A stretch of DNA of 64,000 nt. Source: Rubrivivax sp. GTDB lineage: Bacteria > Pseudomonadota > Gammaproteobacteria > Burkholderiales > Burkholderiaceae_C. A program made the position numbers and the translations under genes. Location of the stretch: contig JAHBZT010000003.1 in assembly GCA_019635315.1 (NCBI GenBank), positions 496,001 through 560,000 on the forward strand. Reading direction: 5' to 3'. Below are positions 36,642 through 47,159 of this stretch, in pieces (the first letter of the stretch is position 1; each line of letters begins with the position of its first letter). Under the pieces are notes generated by a model. It worked only from the letters and a program-made list of their open reading frames with translations, did no database searches and had not been told where the DNA came from.

Positions 36642-39600
36642 ATGGACATGAACCGGAGGAAGTTCCTCCAGGTCAGCGGCGCGGGGCTGGTCGGTTCCAG
36701 CCTCGTCGCGCTGGGCTTCTCGCCGACCGCGGCGCTGGCCCAGACGCGGCAGTTCAAGCTGGCCCGGACGACCGAAACCCGCAGCACCTGCCCGTACTGC
36801 TCGGTGAGCTGCGGCCTCGTGATCTACACGCTCGGTGACAAGGCGAAGAACGTCAAGCCGACGATCGTGCACATCGAAGGCGACCCCGACCACCCGGTCA
36901 ACCGCGGCACGCTGTGCCCCAAGGGCGCCGGCGTGATGGACATGATCCAGTCGCCCAACCGCGTGCTGCACCCGCAGGTGCGCGAGCCCGGCAGCAAGGA
37001 CTGGAAGCGCATCTCCTGGGACGAGGCGCTGACGCGCGTGGCCAAGCACATGAAGGCCGACCGCGACGCCAACCTGATCAAGACCAATGCCGCCGGCGTC
37101 ACGGTCAACCGATGGAACAGCACCGCGCTGCTGGTGTCCAGCGCCGCGTCGAACGAATCCGGCTACCTGACGGTGAAGGTCGCCCGCGGCCTGGGGATGG
37201 TCGCCCTCGATACGCAAGCACGTATCTGACACGCGCCGACGGTGTCCAGTCTGGGCCCGACTTTCGGTCGCGGAGCGATGACCAACAGCTGGAACGACAT
37301 CCGGAATACCGATCTCGTTCTGATCATGGGCGGCAATGCCGCCGAGGCCCACCCCTGCGGGTTCAAGTGGGTCACCGAGGCGATGCAGCACCGCAAGGCC
37401 AAGCTCGTCGTCGTCGACCCGCGCTTCACGCGCAGCGCCGCGGTGGCGGACGTCTATGCGCCGATCCGCGTGGGCACCGACATCGCCTTCCTGGGCGGCG
37501 TCATCAACTACCTGCTCAGCAACGACAAGATCCACCTCGACTACGCCAAGTTCAACACCGACATCAGCTTCCTGACCAAGCCGGACTTCAAATTCGAGAA
37601 CGGCCTGTTCAGCGGCTACGACGAGGCCAAGCGCAGCTACAACAAGGCGAGCTGGGGCTACCAGCTCGGCGACGACGGCTACGTCAAGGTCGACGAGACG
37701 CTGCAGGACCCGCTGTGCGTCTACCAGCGGCTGAAGGCGCACTACAGCCGCTACACGCCGGAGATGGTCAGCCGCATCTGCGGCACGCCGCAGGACAAGT
37801 TCCTGCAGGTCTGCCAGTTGCTGGGCGAGATGTCCGCGCCCGACAAGGTCAGCACGATCCTGTACGCGCTCGGCTGGACGCAGCACTCGGTGGGCAGCCA
37901 GAACATCCGCACGATGGCCATGATCCAGCTGCTGCTGGGCAACATGGGCCGGCCGGGCGGCGGCGTCAACGCGCTGCGCGGGCACGCCAACGTGCAGGGC
38001 ATCACCGACATGAACGCCTACTCGGAGGTGCTGTCGGGCTACATGCTGGCGCCCACCGACGCGGACACCAACCGCACCGAGTACCTGGCGCGCCGCACGC
38101 CCAAGCCGCTGCGGCCCAACCAGATGGCGTTCACGCAGAACTTCCCGAAGTGGCACACCAGCCTGATGAAGGCCTACTACGGGAACGCGGCGACCGCCGA
38201 GAACGACTTCGCCTACGACTGGATCCCGAAGCGTGAAGGGGGCTACGACATCCTGCACATCTTCGAGATGATGCACCAGGGCAAGGTCAACGGCTTCCTG
38301 GTCCAGGGCTTCAACCCGCTGGCCGCGGTGCCCAACAAGCAGAAGCTGTCGGCGGCGCTGTCCAAGCTGAAGTACCTGGTGGTGATGGACCCGCTGGAGA
38401 CCGAGACCAGCGAGTTCTGGAAGAACTACGGGCCGTTGAACGACGTCAAGCCCGAGGAGATCCAGACCGAGGTCTTCCGCTTCCCGTCCAGCTGCTTCGC
38501 CGAGGAGACCGGCAGCTTCACCAATTCCAGCCGCGTCATCAGCTGGAAGGAGGCGGCGCTGCCGCCGCCGGGCGAGGCCAAGGTCGACTCCGAGATCGTC
38601 GCGCGGCTGTTCATGAAGATCCGCGAGCTCTACGCCAAGGAGGGCGGCACGCTGCCCGAGCCGGTGGCGGCGCTGACCTGGCCGTACATCAACGCCAACG
38701 CGCCGACGGCGGCCGAGCTGCTGCGCGAGATCAACGGTCGCGCGCTGCAGGACGTGCTGGCTCCCGCGGACCCGAAGAACCCGAACGCACCCCGCGCGGT
38801 GCTGGTGAAGGCGGGCGACCAGATGCCCAACTTCGCGCTGCTGCAGGCCGACGGCTCCACCGCCTGCGGCAACTGGATCTACGCCGGGTGCTGGCAGCAG
38901 TCGGGCAACATGACCGCGCGCCGCGACACCGCCGACCCGACAGGGCTCGGCGTGTACGGGGGCTGGGGCTGGTCGTGGCCGGCCAACCGGCGCATCCTCT
39001 ACAACCGCGCCAGCGCCGACAAGGACGGCAAGCCCTGGGATCCGTCGCGCCGCTACCTGGCCTGGACCGGCAGCGCCTGGGCCGGCGCCGACGTGCCCGA
39101 CATGCGGCCCAACGCGGCGCCCGAGGAGGGCGTGGGGTCCTTCATCATGAACCCCGAGGGCGTGGCGCGCCTGCACGCGATCGGCATGGCCGAGGGCCCC
39201 TTCCCCGAGCACTACGAGCCCTTCGAGACCCCGCTGGGCGTCAACCTGATGTGCCCGGACAACCCGAAGGCGGTGTCCAACCCCGCGGCACGGGTCTTCA
39301 AGGGCGACCTCGAGGCCTTCGGCAAGAAGGAGGAGTTCCCGTACGCCGCGACGACCTACCGGCTGACCGAGCACCACCACTTCTGGACCAAGCACGCGCG
39401 CAGCAATGCCGTCACGCAGCCGGCGGCCTTCGTCGAGATCGGCGAGGACCTGGCCAGGGAGAAAGGCATCAAGCAGGGCGACCGCGTGCGCGTGAAGTCC
39501 AACCGGGGCGAGGTCGTCGCCGCCTGCGTGGTGACCAAGCGCATGCGTGCGCTGCAGGTCGACGGCAAGCCGGTGCACACCGTGGGCATACCGATCCACT

Positions 39601-39722
39601 GGGGGTTCAAGGGGGTGACCCAGAACGGCTACCTGGCCAATTCGCTGACGCCTTTCGTCGGCGACGCCAATTCGCAGACGCCGGAGTTCAAGGCGTTCCT
39701 CGTCAACCTCGAGAAGGCCTGA
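36642..39722 (+). CDS. fdnG: selenocysteine-containing formate dehydrogenase catalytic subunit (TGA read as Sec196)
   Basis: This is the catalytic subunit of a membrane-bound, periplasm-facing formate dehydrogenase, 1026 residues when the in-frame TGA at 37227-37229 is read as selenocysteine. The N-terminus [15 protein letters not shown] is a twin-arginine signal. A [4Fe-4S] cluster is bound by Cys50, 53, 57 and 92. The Sec sits in [20 protein letters not shown], matching the E. coli FdnG context at the same residue number, 196. The rest carries the Mo/W-bisMGD binding regions. A good AGGAG precedes the ATG at 36642. fdnH follows after 13 nt. Nearby tungstate transport genes suggest the metal could be tungsten. 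It is not a pseudogene or frameshift. Confidence 0.96.
37227..37272 (+). promoter_or_regulatory. bacterial SECIS hairpin following the Sec codon
   Basis: Directly after the TGA, CGCGCCGA (37232-37239) can pair with TCGG-T-CGCG (37264-37272). Above it GTCC (37244-37247) pairs with GGGC (37253-37256) around a five-base loop AGTCT. The loop lies 18 nt past the TGA, the same distance as the GGUCU loop in E. coli fdhF, which SelB binds. A base bulged out near 37243 also resembles the E. coli element. This hairpin recruits SelB carrying Sec-tRNA to the codon. Confidence 0.85.
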
Positions 39723-39735
39723 GGAGGGGAACACC

Positions 39736-40605
39736 ATGGCCATGCAATCCCTGGACGTGGTGGCCCGCTCGGCCACCACCACCCCGCCGCCGCAGGTGCG
39801 CACCAACGCGCCGCAGGTCGCCAAGCTCATCGACGAGTCCAAGTGCATAGGCTGCAAGGCCTGCCAGGTCGCGTGCATGAACTGGAACGACCTGCGCGAC
39901 GAGGTCGGCACCAACGTCGGCGTCTACGACAACCCCACGGACCTCACGCCGACCAGCTGGACGGTGATGCGCTTCTTCGAGGTCGAGCCCCAGCAGGGCA
40001 ACCTCGAGTGGTTGATCCGCAAGGACGGCTGCATGCACTGCGAGGACCCGGGCTGCCTGAAGGCCTGCCCGTCGCCCGGCGCCATCGTCAAGTACTCCAA
40101 CGGCATCGTCGACTTCATCAGCGAGCACTGCATCGGCTGCGGCTACTGCGTCAAGGGCTGCCCCTTCGACGTCCCGCGCATCAGCCAGGTCGACAACAAG
40201 GCGTACAAGTGCACCTTGTGCTCCGACCGCGTCAACGTGGGGCTGGAGCCCGCCTGCGTGAAGACCTGCCCGACCGGCGCCATCTCGTTCGGCACCAAGG
40301 ACGAGATGGTGAGCTACGGCGAGAAGCGCGCCGGCGAGCTGAAGGAGCGCGGCTTCCAGAATGCCGGGCTCTACAACCCGGCCGGCGTCGGCGGCACGCA
40401 CGTGATGTACGTGCTCAAGCACGCCGACCAGCCGCAGCTCGAGGGCCTGCCGGCCGACGCCAGCATCAGCCCGCTGGTGTCGCTGTGGAAGGGGGTGGCC
40501 AAGCCGCTGGCGGTGGCGGGCATGATCGGTGCCATCTTCGCCGGCTTCTTCCACTACATGAAGGTCGGTCCGGTCGAGGACAAGGCCGAGAAGGAGGACG
40601 CCTGA
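39736..40605 (+). CDS. fdnH: formate dehydrogenase iron-sulfur (beta) subunit
   Basis: This 289-residue electron-transfer subunit carries four [4Fe-4S] clusters. The Cys groups are [37 protein letters not shown] and [23 protein letters not shown]-terminal membrane helix ([20 protein letters not shown]) anchors it, as in E. coli FdnH. It passes electrons from FdnG to the cytochrome FdnI. A strong GAGGAGG site precedes the ATG. Its stop overlaps fdnI by one base. Confidence 0.96.
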   Translation: MAMQSLDVVARSATTTPPPQVRTNAPQVAKLIDESKCIGCKACQVACMNWNDLRDEVGTNVGVYDNPTDLTPTSWTVMRFFEVEPQQGNLEWLIRKDGCMHCEDPGCLKACPSPGAIVKYSNGIVDFISEHCIGCGYCVKGCPFDVPRISQVDNKAYKCTLCSDRVNVGLEPACVKTCPTGAISFGTKDEMVSYGEKRAGELKERGFQNAGLYNPAGVGGTHVMYVLKHADQPQLEGLPADASISPLVSLWKGVAKPLAVAGMIGAIFAGFFHYMKVGPVEDKAEKEDA

Positions 40606-41228
40606 TGAGCCAGCGCCTGCTGCGCCGTTACGAGGACGGCGAGCGCATGAACCACTGGTTCATCGCGCTGATGTTCGTGCTGGCCGGGCTCTCGGGCCTG
40701 GCCTTCTTCCACCCCAGCCTGTTCTTCCTGTCGCACCTGTTCGGCGGCGGATCGTGGGCGCGCATCCTGCATCCCTTCCTGGGGCTGCTGATGGTGCTGG
40801 CCTTCCTGATCCTGTTCGCCAGGCTCTGGCGCGACAACCTGGTGACGGCGGCCGACCGCGAGTGGAAGAAGCACGCCGGCCGCATGCTGCGCGGCGACAA
40901 GGCCGGCATGCCGCCGGCCGGCAAGTACAACTACGCGCAGAAGATGGTGTTCTGGGCCATGGCGGTGAGCCTGCTCGTGCTGCTGGTCACCGGCATCATG
41001 TTCTGGCGGCCGTGGTTCGCGCCCTACTTCAGCATCGGCATGATGCGCGTGGCGGTGCTGCTGCACTCGGTGGCGGCGGTCGTGCTGGTGGCCGCGACCA
41101 TCATGCACGTCTATGCCGCGATCTGGGTCAAGGGCACGGTGCGCGCGATGTCGCGCGGCACCGTCACCGAGTCCTGGGCCCGGGCCAACCACCCGCTGTG
41201 GCACCAGGAGGTCACCAAGGGCCGCTGA
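40605..41228 (+). CDS. fdnI: formate dehydrogenase cytochrome b556 (gamma) subunit
   Basis: This 207-residue membrane subunit has four helices and conserved histidines for two hemes. It starts LRRYEDGERMNHWFIALMFVLAGLSG and ends with a helix containing MHVYAAIWVKGTVRAM. It passes electrons to the quinone pool. The start overlaps the fdnH stop. A perfect 12-bp hairpin lies between its stop and fdhE. Confidence 0.95.
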   Translation: MSQRLLRRYEDGERMNHWFIALMFVLAGLSGLAFFHPSLFFLSHLFGGGSWARILHPFLGLLMVLAFLILFARLWRDNLVTAADREWKKHAGRMLRGDKAGMPPAGKYNYAQKMVFWAMAVSLLVLLVTGIMFWRPWFAPYFSIGMMRVAVLLHSVAAVVLVAATIMHVYAAIWVKGTVRAMSRGTVTESWARANHPLWHQEVTKGR

Positions 41229-41248
41229 GGCGCCGCGCCACCCGCTCG

Positions 41249-41278
41249 ACGACGGGCGCCCACCGCGGCGCCCGTCGT
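41249..41278 (+). terminator. perfect 12-bp hairpin between fdnI and fdhE
   Basis: ACGACGGGCGCC (41249-41260) pairs exactly with GGCGCCCGTCGT (41267-41278) around a six-base loop. It is followed by GCTTGAATC, not a U-run, so it may be a partial terminator or an RNA-stabilising hairpin. It separates the abundant structural genes fdnGHI from the accessory genes fdhE-selA-selB-selC and could set their relative expression. Confidence 0.6.
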
Positions 41279-41310
41279 GCTTGAATCGCCCCCGAAAGGA
41301 TCCCGACCTC

Positions 41311-42363
41311 ATGTCTGCCAGCGCCACCGTGCGCGTGATGTCGCCCGAGGAGATCGCCGCCCGCGCCGGCGGCGAGACCCCGTTCCTGCGCCTGCCCGAG
41401 CGCGGCACCGTCTTCGCCGAGCGTGCGATGCGCCTGCGCCAGCTCGCACGCGGCCACGCGATGGCCGACTACCTGGACTTCGTCGCCGACCTCGCGCAGG
41501 CGCAGCAGCGTCTGCTCGACGGCCTCGCCGCTGCAGCCGGGCCGGCCGCGCCGGCGCTGCCCGATGCCGACGCGCTGGACCGCGCCGCCCGCGCCGGGCT
41601 GCCGCCGCTGCCGGCCGCCGACGGGCCCGACGCGGCCTGGCGCGGCCTGCTGCGCGCGCTGCTCGCCGACCTGCAGCGCAGCGCCCCGGCGGCCACCCAG
41701 GCCGTGCTGCAGCGCCTGGCCGGCGCCGACGACGCCTTCCTGGACCGCCAGGCCGACGCGCTGCTCGGCGGCCATGCCGACGGCCCGGACCTGGCCGCGG
41801 CGCCGCTGGTCGGCGCCGCGCTGCAGGTGCTGTGGACCCACCAGGTCTGCGCCGTGCAGGCCGGGACCGCGGCGCACCAGCCGTCGCGCGGCGCGCCCTT
41901 CGGCCGCACCGACGACGAACGGGCCTGCCCCTGCTGCGGCAGTCGCCCGACGGCCAGCATCACGCGCTCCGCCGGCGAGTCGCTGGGCCAGCGCTACCTG
42001 CACTGCTCGCTGTGCAGCACGCAGTGGCACCTGGTGCGCATCAAGTGCAGCCATTGCGGTTCGGACAAGCACCTGGCCTACCAGTCGCTGGAGGCCGCCG
42101 ACGCCGAGCCCGCCGAGGGCGCCGGCAGCCGCGCCGCGCAGGCCGCGGTGCAGGCCGAGACCTGCGACGACTGCGGCCACTACCTGAAGATCGTGCACAG
42201 CGACCGCGACCCCTTCGTCGATCCGGTCGCCGACGACCTGGCCAGCCTGACGCTGGACCTGCTGGTGGCCGAGACCGGCCAGCGCCGCCATGGCGTCAAC
42301 CTGATGCTGCTGTTCGGCGAGGGCGCGGCCGAGCCGCCGCCCGACACCGGCCCGGGCGGGTGA
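41311..42363 (+). CDS. fdhE: formate dehydrogenase accessory protein FdhE
   Basis: FdhE is a cytoplasmic rubredoxin-like zinc/iron protein needed for assembly of respiratory formate dehydrogenases before Tat export. The 350-residue protein has four Cys motifs in its C-terminal half: CPCCG, CSLC, CSHCG and CDDCG. IVHSDRDPFVDPVADDLASLTLDLL follows. The ATG at 41311 is the likely start, with AAAGGA upstream. Its stop overlaps the selA ATG. Confidence 0.94.
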   Translation: MSASATVRVMSPEEIAARAGGETPFLRLPERGTVFAERAMRLRQLARGHAMADYLDFVADLAQAQQRLLDGLAAAAGPAAPALPDADALDRAARAGLPPLPAADGPDAAWRGLLRALLADLQRSAPAATQAVLQRLAGADDAFLDRQADALLGGHADGPDLAAAPLVGAALQVLWTHQVCAVQAGTAAHQPSRGAPFGRTDDERACPCCGSRPTASITRSAGESLGQRYLHCSLCSTQWHLVRIKCSHCGSDKHLAYQSLEAADAEPAEGAGSRAAQAAVQAETCDDCGHYLKIVHSDRDPFVDPVADDLASLTLDLLVAETGQRRHGVNLMLLFGEGAAEPPPDTGPGG

Positions 42364-43829
42364 TGGCCCGGCCGCACGAATCCGTCGTCGACGGTTCACC
42401 GGCCCGGACCAGCGCCCAGCCCCAGGACCTGCCCGCCGTCGACCGCCTGCTGCGCAGCGCCGCAGGCCAGGCGCTGCTCGCCGAGCATGGCCACACGCTG
42501 GTCGCGGGGCAGGCGCGCGCCTTGCTCGACGAGTGCCGCGCGCAGGCCCGCGCCGGCACGCTGGACACCGCCGACGCCGCGCTGCCGGCGCTGGCCGAGG
42601 CGCTGGCCGCACGCATCGCGGCGCGGCTGGCGCCGCGCATGCGGCGCGTGCTCAACCTGACCGGCACGGTGATCCACACCAACCTCGGCCGCGCGCTGCT
42701 GGCCGACGACGCGCTGGCCCAGGTGATGGCCACGATGGCCGGCCCCAACAACCTGGAATACGACCTCGAGGCCGGCGGCCGCGGCGACCGCGACAGCCTG
42801 GTCGAGGAACTGCTGTGCACGCTGACCGGCGCCGAGGCGGCGACGGTGGTCAACAACAACGCCGCCGCGGTGCTGCTGACGATCGCGGCGCTGGCCCATG
42901 CGCGGGAGGGCCGCCGCGAGGTCGTCGTCTCGCGCGGCGAACTGGTCGAGATCGGCGGCGCCTTCCGCATGCCCGACGTGATGGCCGCCGCCGGCGCCAC
43001 GCTGGTCGAGGTCGGCACCACCAACCGCACGCATGCCCGCGACTACGAGCGCGCGATCGGCGAGCGCACCGCGCTGCTGATGAAGGTACACACCAGCAAC
43101 TATGCGGTGCAGGGCTTCACCGCCGCGGTCGACGAGGCCGAGCTCGCGCGCATCGCCCATGCCCACGGCCTGCCGGTGGCCACCGACCTGGGCAGCGGCG
43201 CGCTCGTCGACATGGTGGCCTGGGGCCTGCCGGCGGAGCCGACGCCGCAGTCCAAGCTGGCCGCCGGCTGCGACGTCGTCACCTTCAGCGGCGACAAGCT
43301 GCTCGGCGGCCCGCAGGCCGGGCTGATCGTCGGCCGCCGGGACGCGATCGAGAAGATCCGCCGGTTTCCGATGAAGCGTGCGCTGCGCATGAGCAAGCTG
43401 CCGCTGGCGGCGCTGGAGGCGACGCTGCGCCTGTACCTGCGGCCCGAGCGGCTGGCGCGCGACCTGCCGACACTGCGCCTGCTGACGCGCGCGCCGGCGC
43501 ACATCCGTGCCCAGGCGCAGGCGCTGCAGCCGGCGCTGGCGGCGGCCGTGGCGCCGCGCTACGCGGTCGCGGTCGTCGACACGCTGGGCCAGATCGGCTC
43601 CGGCTCGCTGCCGGTGGAGCGGCTGCCGTCGGCCGCGCTGGCCATCGCGCCGGTCGCGAAGAAGGGCGCCGGGCGCGCGCTGGACGCACTGGCCGCGGCG
43701 CTGCGTGCGCTGCCGCTGCCGGTGGTCGGCCGCATCGCCGACGACCGGCTGCTGCTGGACCTGCGCTGCCTGGAGCGCAGCGAGGAACTCGCGGCCCAGC
43801 TGCCGGCGCTGCAGGAGCGGCTGGCATGA
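42363..43829 (+). CDS. selA: L-seryl-tRNA(Sec) selenium transferase
   Basis: SelA is a PLP enzyme that converts Ser-tRNA(Sec) to Sec-tRNA(Sec) with selenophosphate. The 488-residue protein shows [48 protein letters not shown] and the PLP lysine at about 312 ([15 protein letters not shown]). The ATG overlaps the fdhE stop and the end overlaps selB by 4 nt. Its presence supports reading the fdnG TGA as Sec. The selenophosphate synthetase gene selD is not in the window. Confidence 0.96.
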   Translation: MARPHESVVDGSPARTSAQPQDLPAVDRLLRSAAGQALLAEHGHTLVAGQARALLDECRAQARAGTLDTADAALPALAEALAARIAARLAPRMRRVLNLTGTVIHTNLGRALLADDALAQVMATMAGPNNLEYDLEAGGRGDRDSLVEELLCTLTGAEAATVVNNNAAAVLLTIAALAHAREGRREVVVSRGELVEIGGAFRMPDVMAAAGATLVEVGTTNRTHARDYERAIGERTALLMKVHTSNYAVQGFTAAVDEAELARIAHAHGLPVATDLGSGALVDMVAWGLPAEPTPQSKLAAGCDVVTFSGDKLLGGPQAGLIVGRRDAIEKIRRFPMKRALRMSKLPLAALEATLRLYLRPERLARDLPTLRLLTRAPAHIRAQAQALQPALAAAVAPRYAVAVVDTLGQIGSGSLPVERLPSAALAIAPVAKKGAGRALDALAAALRALPLPVVGRIADDRLLLDLRCLERSEELAAQLPALQERLA

Positions 43830-45727
43830 TCGTCGGCACCGCCGGCCACATCGACCACGGCAAGAGCACGCTGGTGCGTGCGCTGACCGGCGTCGACACC
43901 GACCGCCTGCCCGAGGAGAAGCAGCGCGGCATCAGCATCGAGCTCGGCTACGCCTTCATGGACCTGCCGGACGCGGGCGGGCGCATCGCCTTCGTCGACG
44001 TGCCGGGCCACGAGCGGCTCGTGCACACGATGATCGCCGGCGCCACCGGCATGAACGCGGCGCTGCTGCTGGTGGCCGCCGACGACGGCCCGATGCCGCA
44101 GACGCGCGAGCACCTGGCGGTGCTGTCGCTGCTGGGCGTGGCGCGCGGCGCCGTCGTCGTGACCAAGGCCGACCGCGCCGACGCCGCGCACGTGCAGGCG
44201 GTGGTGGCCGAGGCGCAGGCGCTGCTGGCCGGCAGCGCGCTGGCCGGCGCGCCGGTGTTCGTCGTGTCGGCGACCAGCGGCCAGGGGCTGGACGCGCTGC
44301 GCGCGTGGCTGGGCGAGCAGGCCCGCCACGAGGCCGTCGCGCCCGCTGGCGGTGCCGCCTTCCGGGTCGCCGTCGACCGCGCCTTCACGCTGGCCGGCGT
44401 GGGCACCGTCGTCACCGGCACCGTGCATGCCGGCCACGTGGCCGCCGGCGACGAACTGCGCCTGGTGCCCGGCGATGCGACGGTGCGCGTGCGCAGCCTG
44501 CATGCGCAGAACCAGGCCGTCGCGCAAGCCCGGGCCGGGCAGCGCTGTGCGCTGGCGCTGGCCGGCGTCGCGAAGGAAGAAGTCGAGCGCGGGCAGTGGC
44601 TGGTCGCGCCGGCCGCGGCGCTGGCCACCGACCGCCTGGACGCGACGCTGACGCTGTGGCACGGCGAGGCGAAGGCGCTGCGCAGCGGCACGCCGGTGAC
44701 CGTGCACCTGGGCGCCGACGCGGTGCCCGGCACGGTGGCGGTGCTCGACCGCGAGCTGCTGGCGCCGGGCGAGACGGCGCGCGTGCAGCTGGTGCTGCGC
44801 CGTCGCATCGGTGCCTGGCATGACGACCGCGTCGTGCTGCGCGATGCCTCGGCCACGCGCACCGTGGCCGGCGGCCACGTGCTCGACCCCTGCGCGCCGG
44901 TGCGCTACCGGCGCACGCCGCAGCGCCTGGCCGAACTCGATGCGCTGGCACTGGCGGCGCCGGACGAACGCATCGCCGCACTGGTGGCCGCCGCGCCGCA
45001 GGGCGTGGACCTGCAACGCCTGGCCGCGGCCCAGGGCCGCGCGGTCGCGCCGGTGGCCGGTGCCCTGACGGGCGGCGGCTGGGCCCTGGGCGCGGCGCAG
45101 ACGGTGCAGGCGCGCAGCGCCGTGCTGGCCGCGCTGGCGGCCTTCCACGCCGCGCACCCGGACGAACTGGGACCCGACGCCGCGCGGCTGCGCCGCCTGG
45201 CGCTGCCGCGCCTGCCCGACGCGCTGTACCGCGCGCTGCTCGCCGCGCTGATCGCCGACGGGGCGGTGGCGCTGCGCGGCGCCTTCGTGCACCTGCCGGC
45301 GCATGGCGTGCGCCTGTCGGCGAGCGAGGAGCGCATCGCGCAGAAGGCGGCGCCCAAGCTGGCCGCGGCCGGCTTCGAGGGCGCCTGGGCGCGCGACTTG
45401 GCGCGCGACTGCGGCGAGAGCGAACCGCTGATGCGCACGACGCTGTCGCGCCTGGCACAGCGCGGCGAGCTGCACCAGGTGGTGAAAGACCTCTTCTACC
45501 CGCCGGCGACGATGGCGACACTGGCCGGCATCGTGCGCCGTGTCGCCGCCGGCCGCGGCGGCGAGGTCACCGCGGCGGCGTTCCGCGACGCCACCGCGCT
45601 GGGCCGCAAGCGCGCGATACAGATCCTGGAGCACTTCGACCGCATCGGCCTGCTGCGCCGGGTCGGCGACGTGCACCGGCTGCGCAGCGACAGCACGCTG
45701 TTCCTGGACGAGCGGGAGGCGGCGTGA
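43826..45727 (+). CDS. selB: selenocysteine-specific elongation factor SelB
   Basis: SelB is the EF-Tu-like GTPase that delivers Sec-tRNA(Sec) to UGA next to a SECIS hairpin. The 633-residue protein begins [20 protein letters not shown], then [12 protein letters not shown] and VTKADRAD complete the G-domain. EF-Tu-like domains 2 and 3 follow. Four winged-helix domains at the C-terminus (to [18 protein letters not shown]) bind the SECIS. Length and order fit the family. The Sec tRNA gene follows after 22 nt. Confidence 0.96.
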   Translation: MIVGTAGHIDHGKSTLVRALTGVDTDRLPEEKQRGISIELGYAFMDLPDAGGRIAFVDVPGHERLVHTMIAGATGMNAALLLVAADDGPMPQTREHLAVLSLLGVARGAVVVTKADRADAAHVQAVVAEAQALLAGSALAGAPVFVVSATSGQGLDALRAWLGEQARHEAVAPAGGAAFRVAVDRAFTLAGVGTVVTGTVHAGHVAAGDELRLVPGDATVRVRSLHAQNQAVAQARAGQRCALALAGVAKEEVERGQWLVAPAAALATDRLDATLTLWHGEAKALRSGTPVTVHLGADAVPGTVAVLDRELLAPGETARVQLVLRRRIGAWHDDRVVLRDASATRTVAGGHVLDPCAPVRYRRTPQRLAELDALALAAPDERIAALVAAAPQGVDLQRLAAAQGRAVAPVAGALTGGGWALGAAQTVQARSAVLAALAAFHAAHPDELGPDAARLRRLALPRLPDALYRALLAALIADGAVALRGAFVHLPAHGVRLSASEERIAQKAAPKLAAAGFEGAWARDLARDCGESEPLMRTTLSRLAQRGELHQVVKDLFYPPATMATLAGIVRRVAAGRGGEVTAAAFRDATALGRKRAIQILEHFDRIGLLRRVGDVHRLRSDSTLFLDEREAA

Positions 45728-45749
45728 GGGGCTGCGCGGACGGGTTTTC

Positions 45750-45845
45750 GGAGGGGAAACGATCCTGGTGGGTCGGCCGGGCTTCAAACCCGGTGGGTGG
45801 CGCCATGCGTCGCCGGGTGGGTTCGACTCCCATTCCCCTCCGCCA
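45750..45845 (+). tRNA. selC: selenocysteine tRNA, anticodon TCA
   Basis: This 96-nt gene, including CCA, has the features of tRNA(Sec). An 8-bp acceptor stem (GGAGGGGA with TCCCCTCC) carries discriminator G and encoded CCA at 45843-45845. The anticodon stem CCGGG/CCCGG surrounds loop CTTCAAA with TCA at 45784-45786. A long variable arm (about 45794-45819) is followed by a T-arm with GGTTCGACTCC. It lies 22 nt after selB on the same strand and is probably on the same transcript. Confidence 0.95.
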
Positions 45846-46069
45846 TCGGGCAGTTGCTCGCCGACCTTCGCAACGCATCCCGGGCTCGCGATGGCCGAAC
45901 ATGGCGTCATCGGTCGTCGCAGGCCCTCCACCGGCGCGCGAACGCGCCTGCGCGCGGCGGAGTGACGTGACGCGTGGGCTTCGTCGGACCGCTTTTGGCG
46001 CGTTGCGATCGTTCGTTAGGCGGGTGCTCGGTCACGAATTGGAGCCACAAGTTCGGACTTCGGACGCCA

Positions 46070-46603
46070 GCGCGTCGCGCCAGGCGGCACCCGCTGCCGG
46101 CTCAGGGTTCCGCGGTCGCCGCCTGCGGCGGCGACTGCCCTGCGCTGCTCGCTTCGGGGTCGCGCCGCCCAACTCACTTCGCTCACTGCGCTCGCTCCGT
46201 TCGGACACCGGCGGCGAGTCAGTTGTGGAGGCGCGCGCTGCGTGCGCGCCGACCCCGAAGCTGCGCTGCTCGGCGCTTCACGATTCGCCGGCAGCGGGTA
46301 CCGCCTGGCGCGAGTCCCACCGACGGTGGTGTTCGAACAAGTGGAACGCCACAGTCGCGTCGCGAAGCCGCGTGGGGGCAGCCCGCAGCGCCCATGGGAG
46401 GCGCCGAGAAGCGCAGGGCTCCTGGCCGCGCGCGCAGCGCGCCTCCAAGACTGACTCGCCGCCGATGTCCGAACGGAGCGAGCGCAGCGAGCGAAGTGAG
46501 TTGGCGGCGGGCCAGGAGCCCGAGCATCGCAGGGCAGTCGGCGCGCAGCGCCGACCGCCGGACTCTGGGCGCTGCGGGCTGCCCCCGCGCGGCTTCGCTG
46601 CGC
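46070..46603 (-). repeat. approximately 535-bp nested-palindrome intergenic repeat, copy C (inverted)
   Basis: This is the third copy of the element at 3721-4257 and 8671-9207, here in the opposite orientation and with a few more differences. The three inverted-repeat pairs and the Ser-Glu-Arg-like tandem units (about 46170-46221 and 46452-46505) are kept. It fills most of the 880-nt gap between selC and the GcvH-like gene. Bases 45846-46069 and 46604-46726 hold no gene that I can support, and apparent frames crossing the region come from the repeat. Confidence 0.85.
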
Positions 46604-46726
46604 AAACTCGAGCATGCATGAGTAGCGCGTCGCAACGAACGGCTGCATTGCGCCGCGAACCGCCACTCGCTGCCGGAAGCCCCCTCGCAACAGCTCAACC
46701 GCGCACCCCGCGCTGGAGCGACTGAA

Positions 46727-47155
46727 TTGCAGATCGCGAACTGCGAATTTCCCGACGACCTCTGGTACCACGTCGAACACCAGGTGTGGGCGCGGCCGCA
46801 GGCCGACGGCTCGGTGGTCGTGGGCATCACGGCGCTGGGCCTGAAGCTGGCCGGCGACCTGTACATGTGCCGGCCCAAGGGCGTTGGCTCGCTGGTCGAG
46901 CAGGGGCGCGGCGTCGCGGTGGTCGAGCTGGCCAAGGCCATCGTCTCGGTCAAGTCGCCGGTCGCTGGCACGGTGCTCGAGGTCAATGCGCGGCTGGCCG
47001 GCGACCCGCAGCTCGTGCAGCGCGACCCCTACGGCGACGGCTGGCTGGTGCGCATCGCGCCGCGCGACTGGGCCGGCGACGCGGCGGCCCTGGTGCACGG
47101 CGACGCGGTCGCGCCGGCGATGCGGCACCACGCCTGGCTGCACCAGCTGGAGTGA
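46727..47155 (+). CDS. GcvH-like lipoyl-carrier protein
   Basis: This 142-residue protein resembles the glycine cleavage H-protein. It contains WYHVEHQVWARPQADGSVVVGITALGLKLAGDLY and the lipoyl-type hairpin VVELAKAIVSVKSPVAGTVLEVN, in which a lysine aligns with the lipoylated Lys of GcvH. It is not part of a gcvTHP operon, so it is probably a lipoate carrier for another pathway. The start is a TTG at 46727 with GGAG about 9 nt upstream; no in-frame ATG precedes the conserved region. A DsrE-like gene follows after 4 nt. Confidence 0.82.
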   Translation: MQIANCEFPDDLWYHVEHQVWARPQADGSVVVGITALGLKLAGDLYMCRPKGVGSLVEQGRGVAVVELAKAIVSVKSPVAGTVLEVNARLAGDPQLVQRDPYGDGWLVRIAPRDWAGDAAALVHGDAVAPAMRHHAWLHQLE

Positions 47156-47159
47156 AGCG

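Noticed and set aside
36612..39722. fdnG as two genes or a nonsense pseudogene
   Set aside because: Homology runs unbroken across the TGA, a SECIS hairpin follows, and selA, selB and the Sec tRNA are encoded just downstream.
36225..39914. A 1229-codon minus-strand frame opposite fdnG
   Set aside because: It is a shadow frame antisense to a well-conserved gene.
45724..46725. A 333-codon frame after selB
   Set aside because: It covers the Sec tRNA and repeat copy C; its Ser/Glu/Arg runs come from the repeat.
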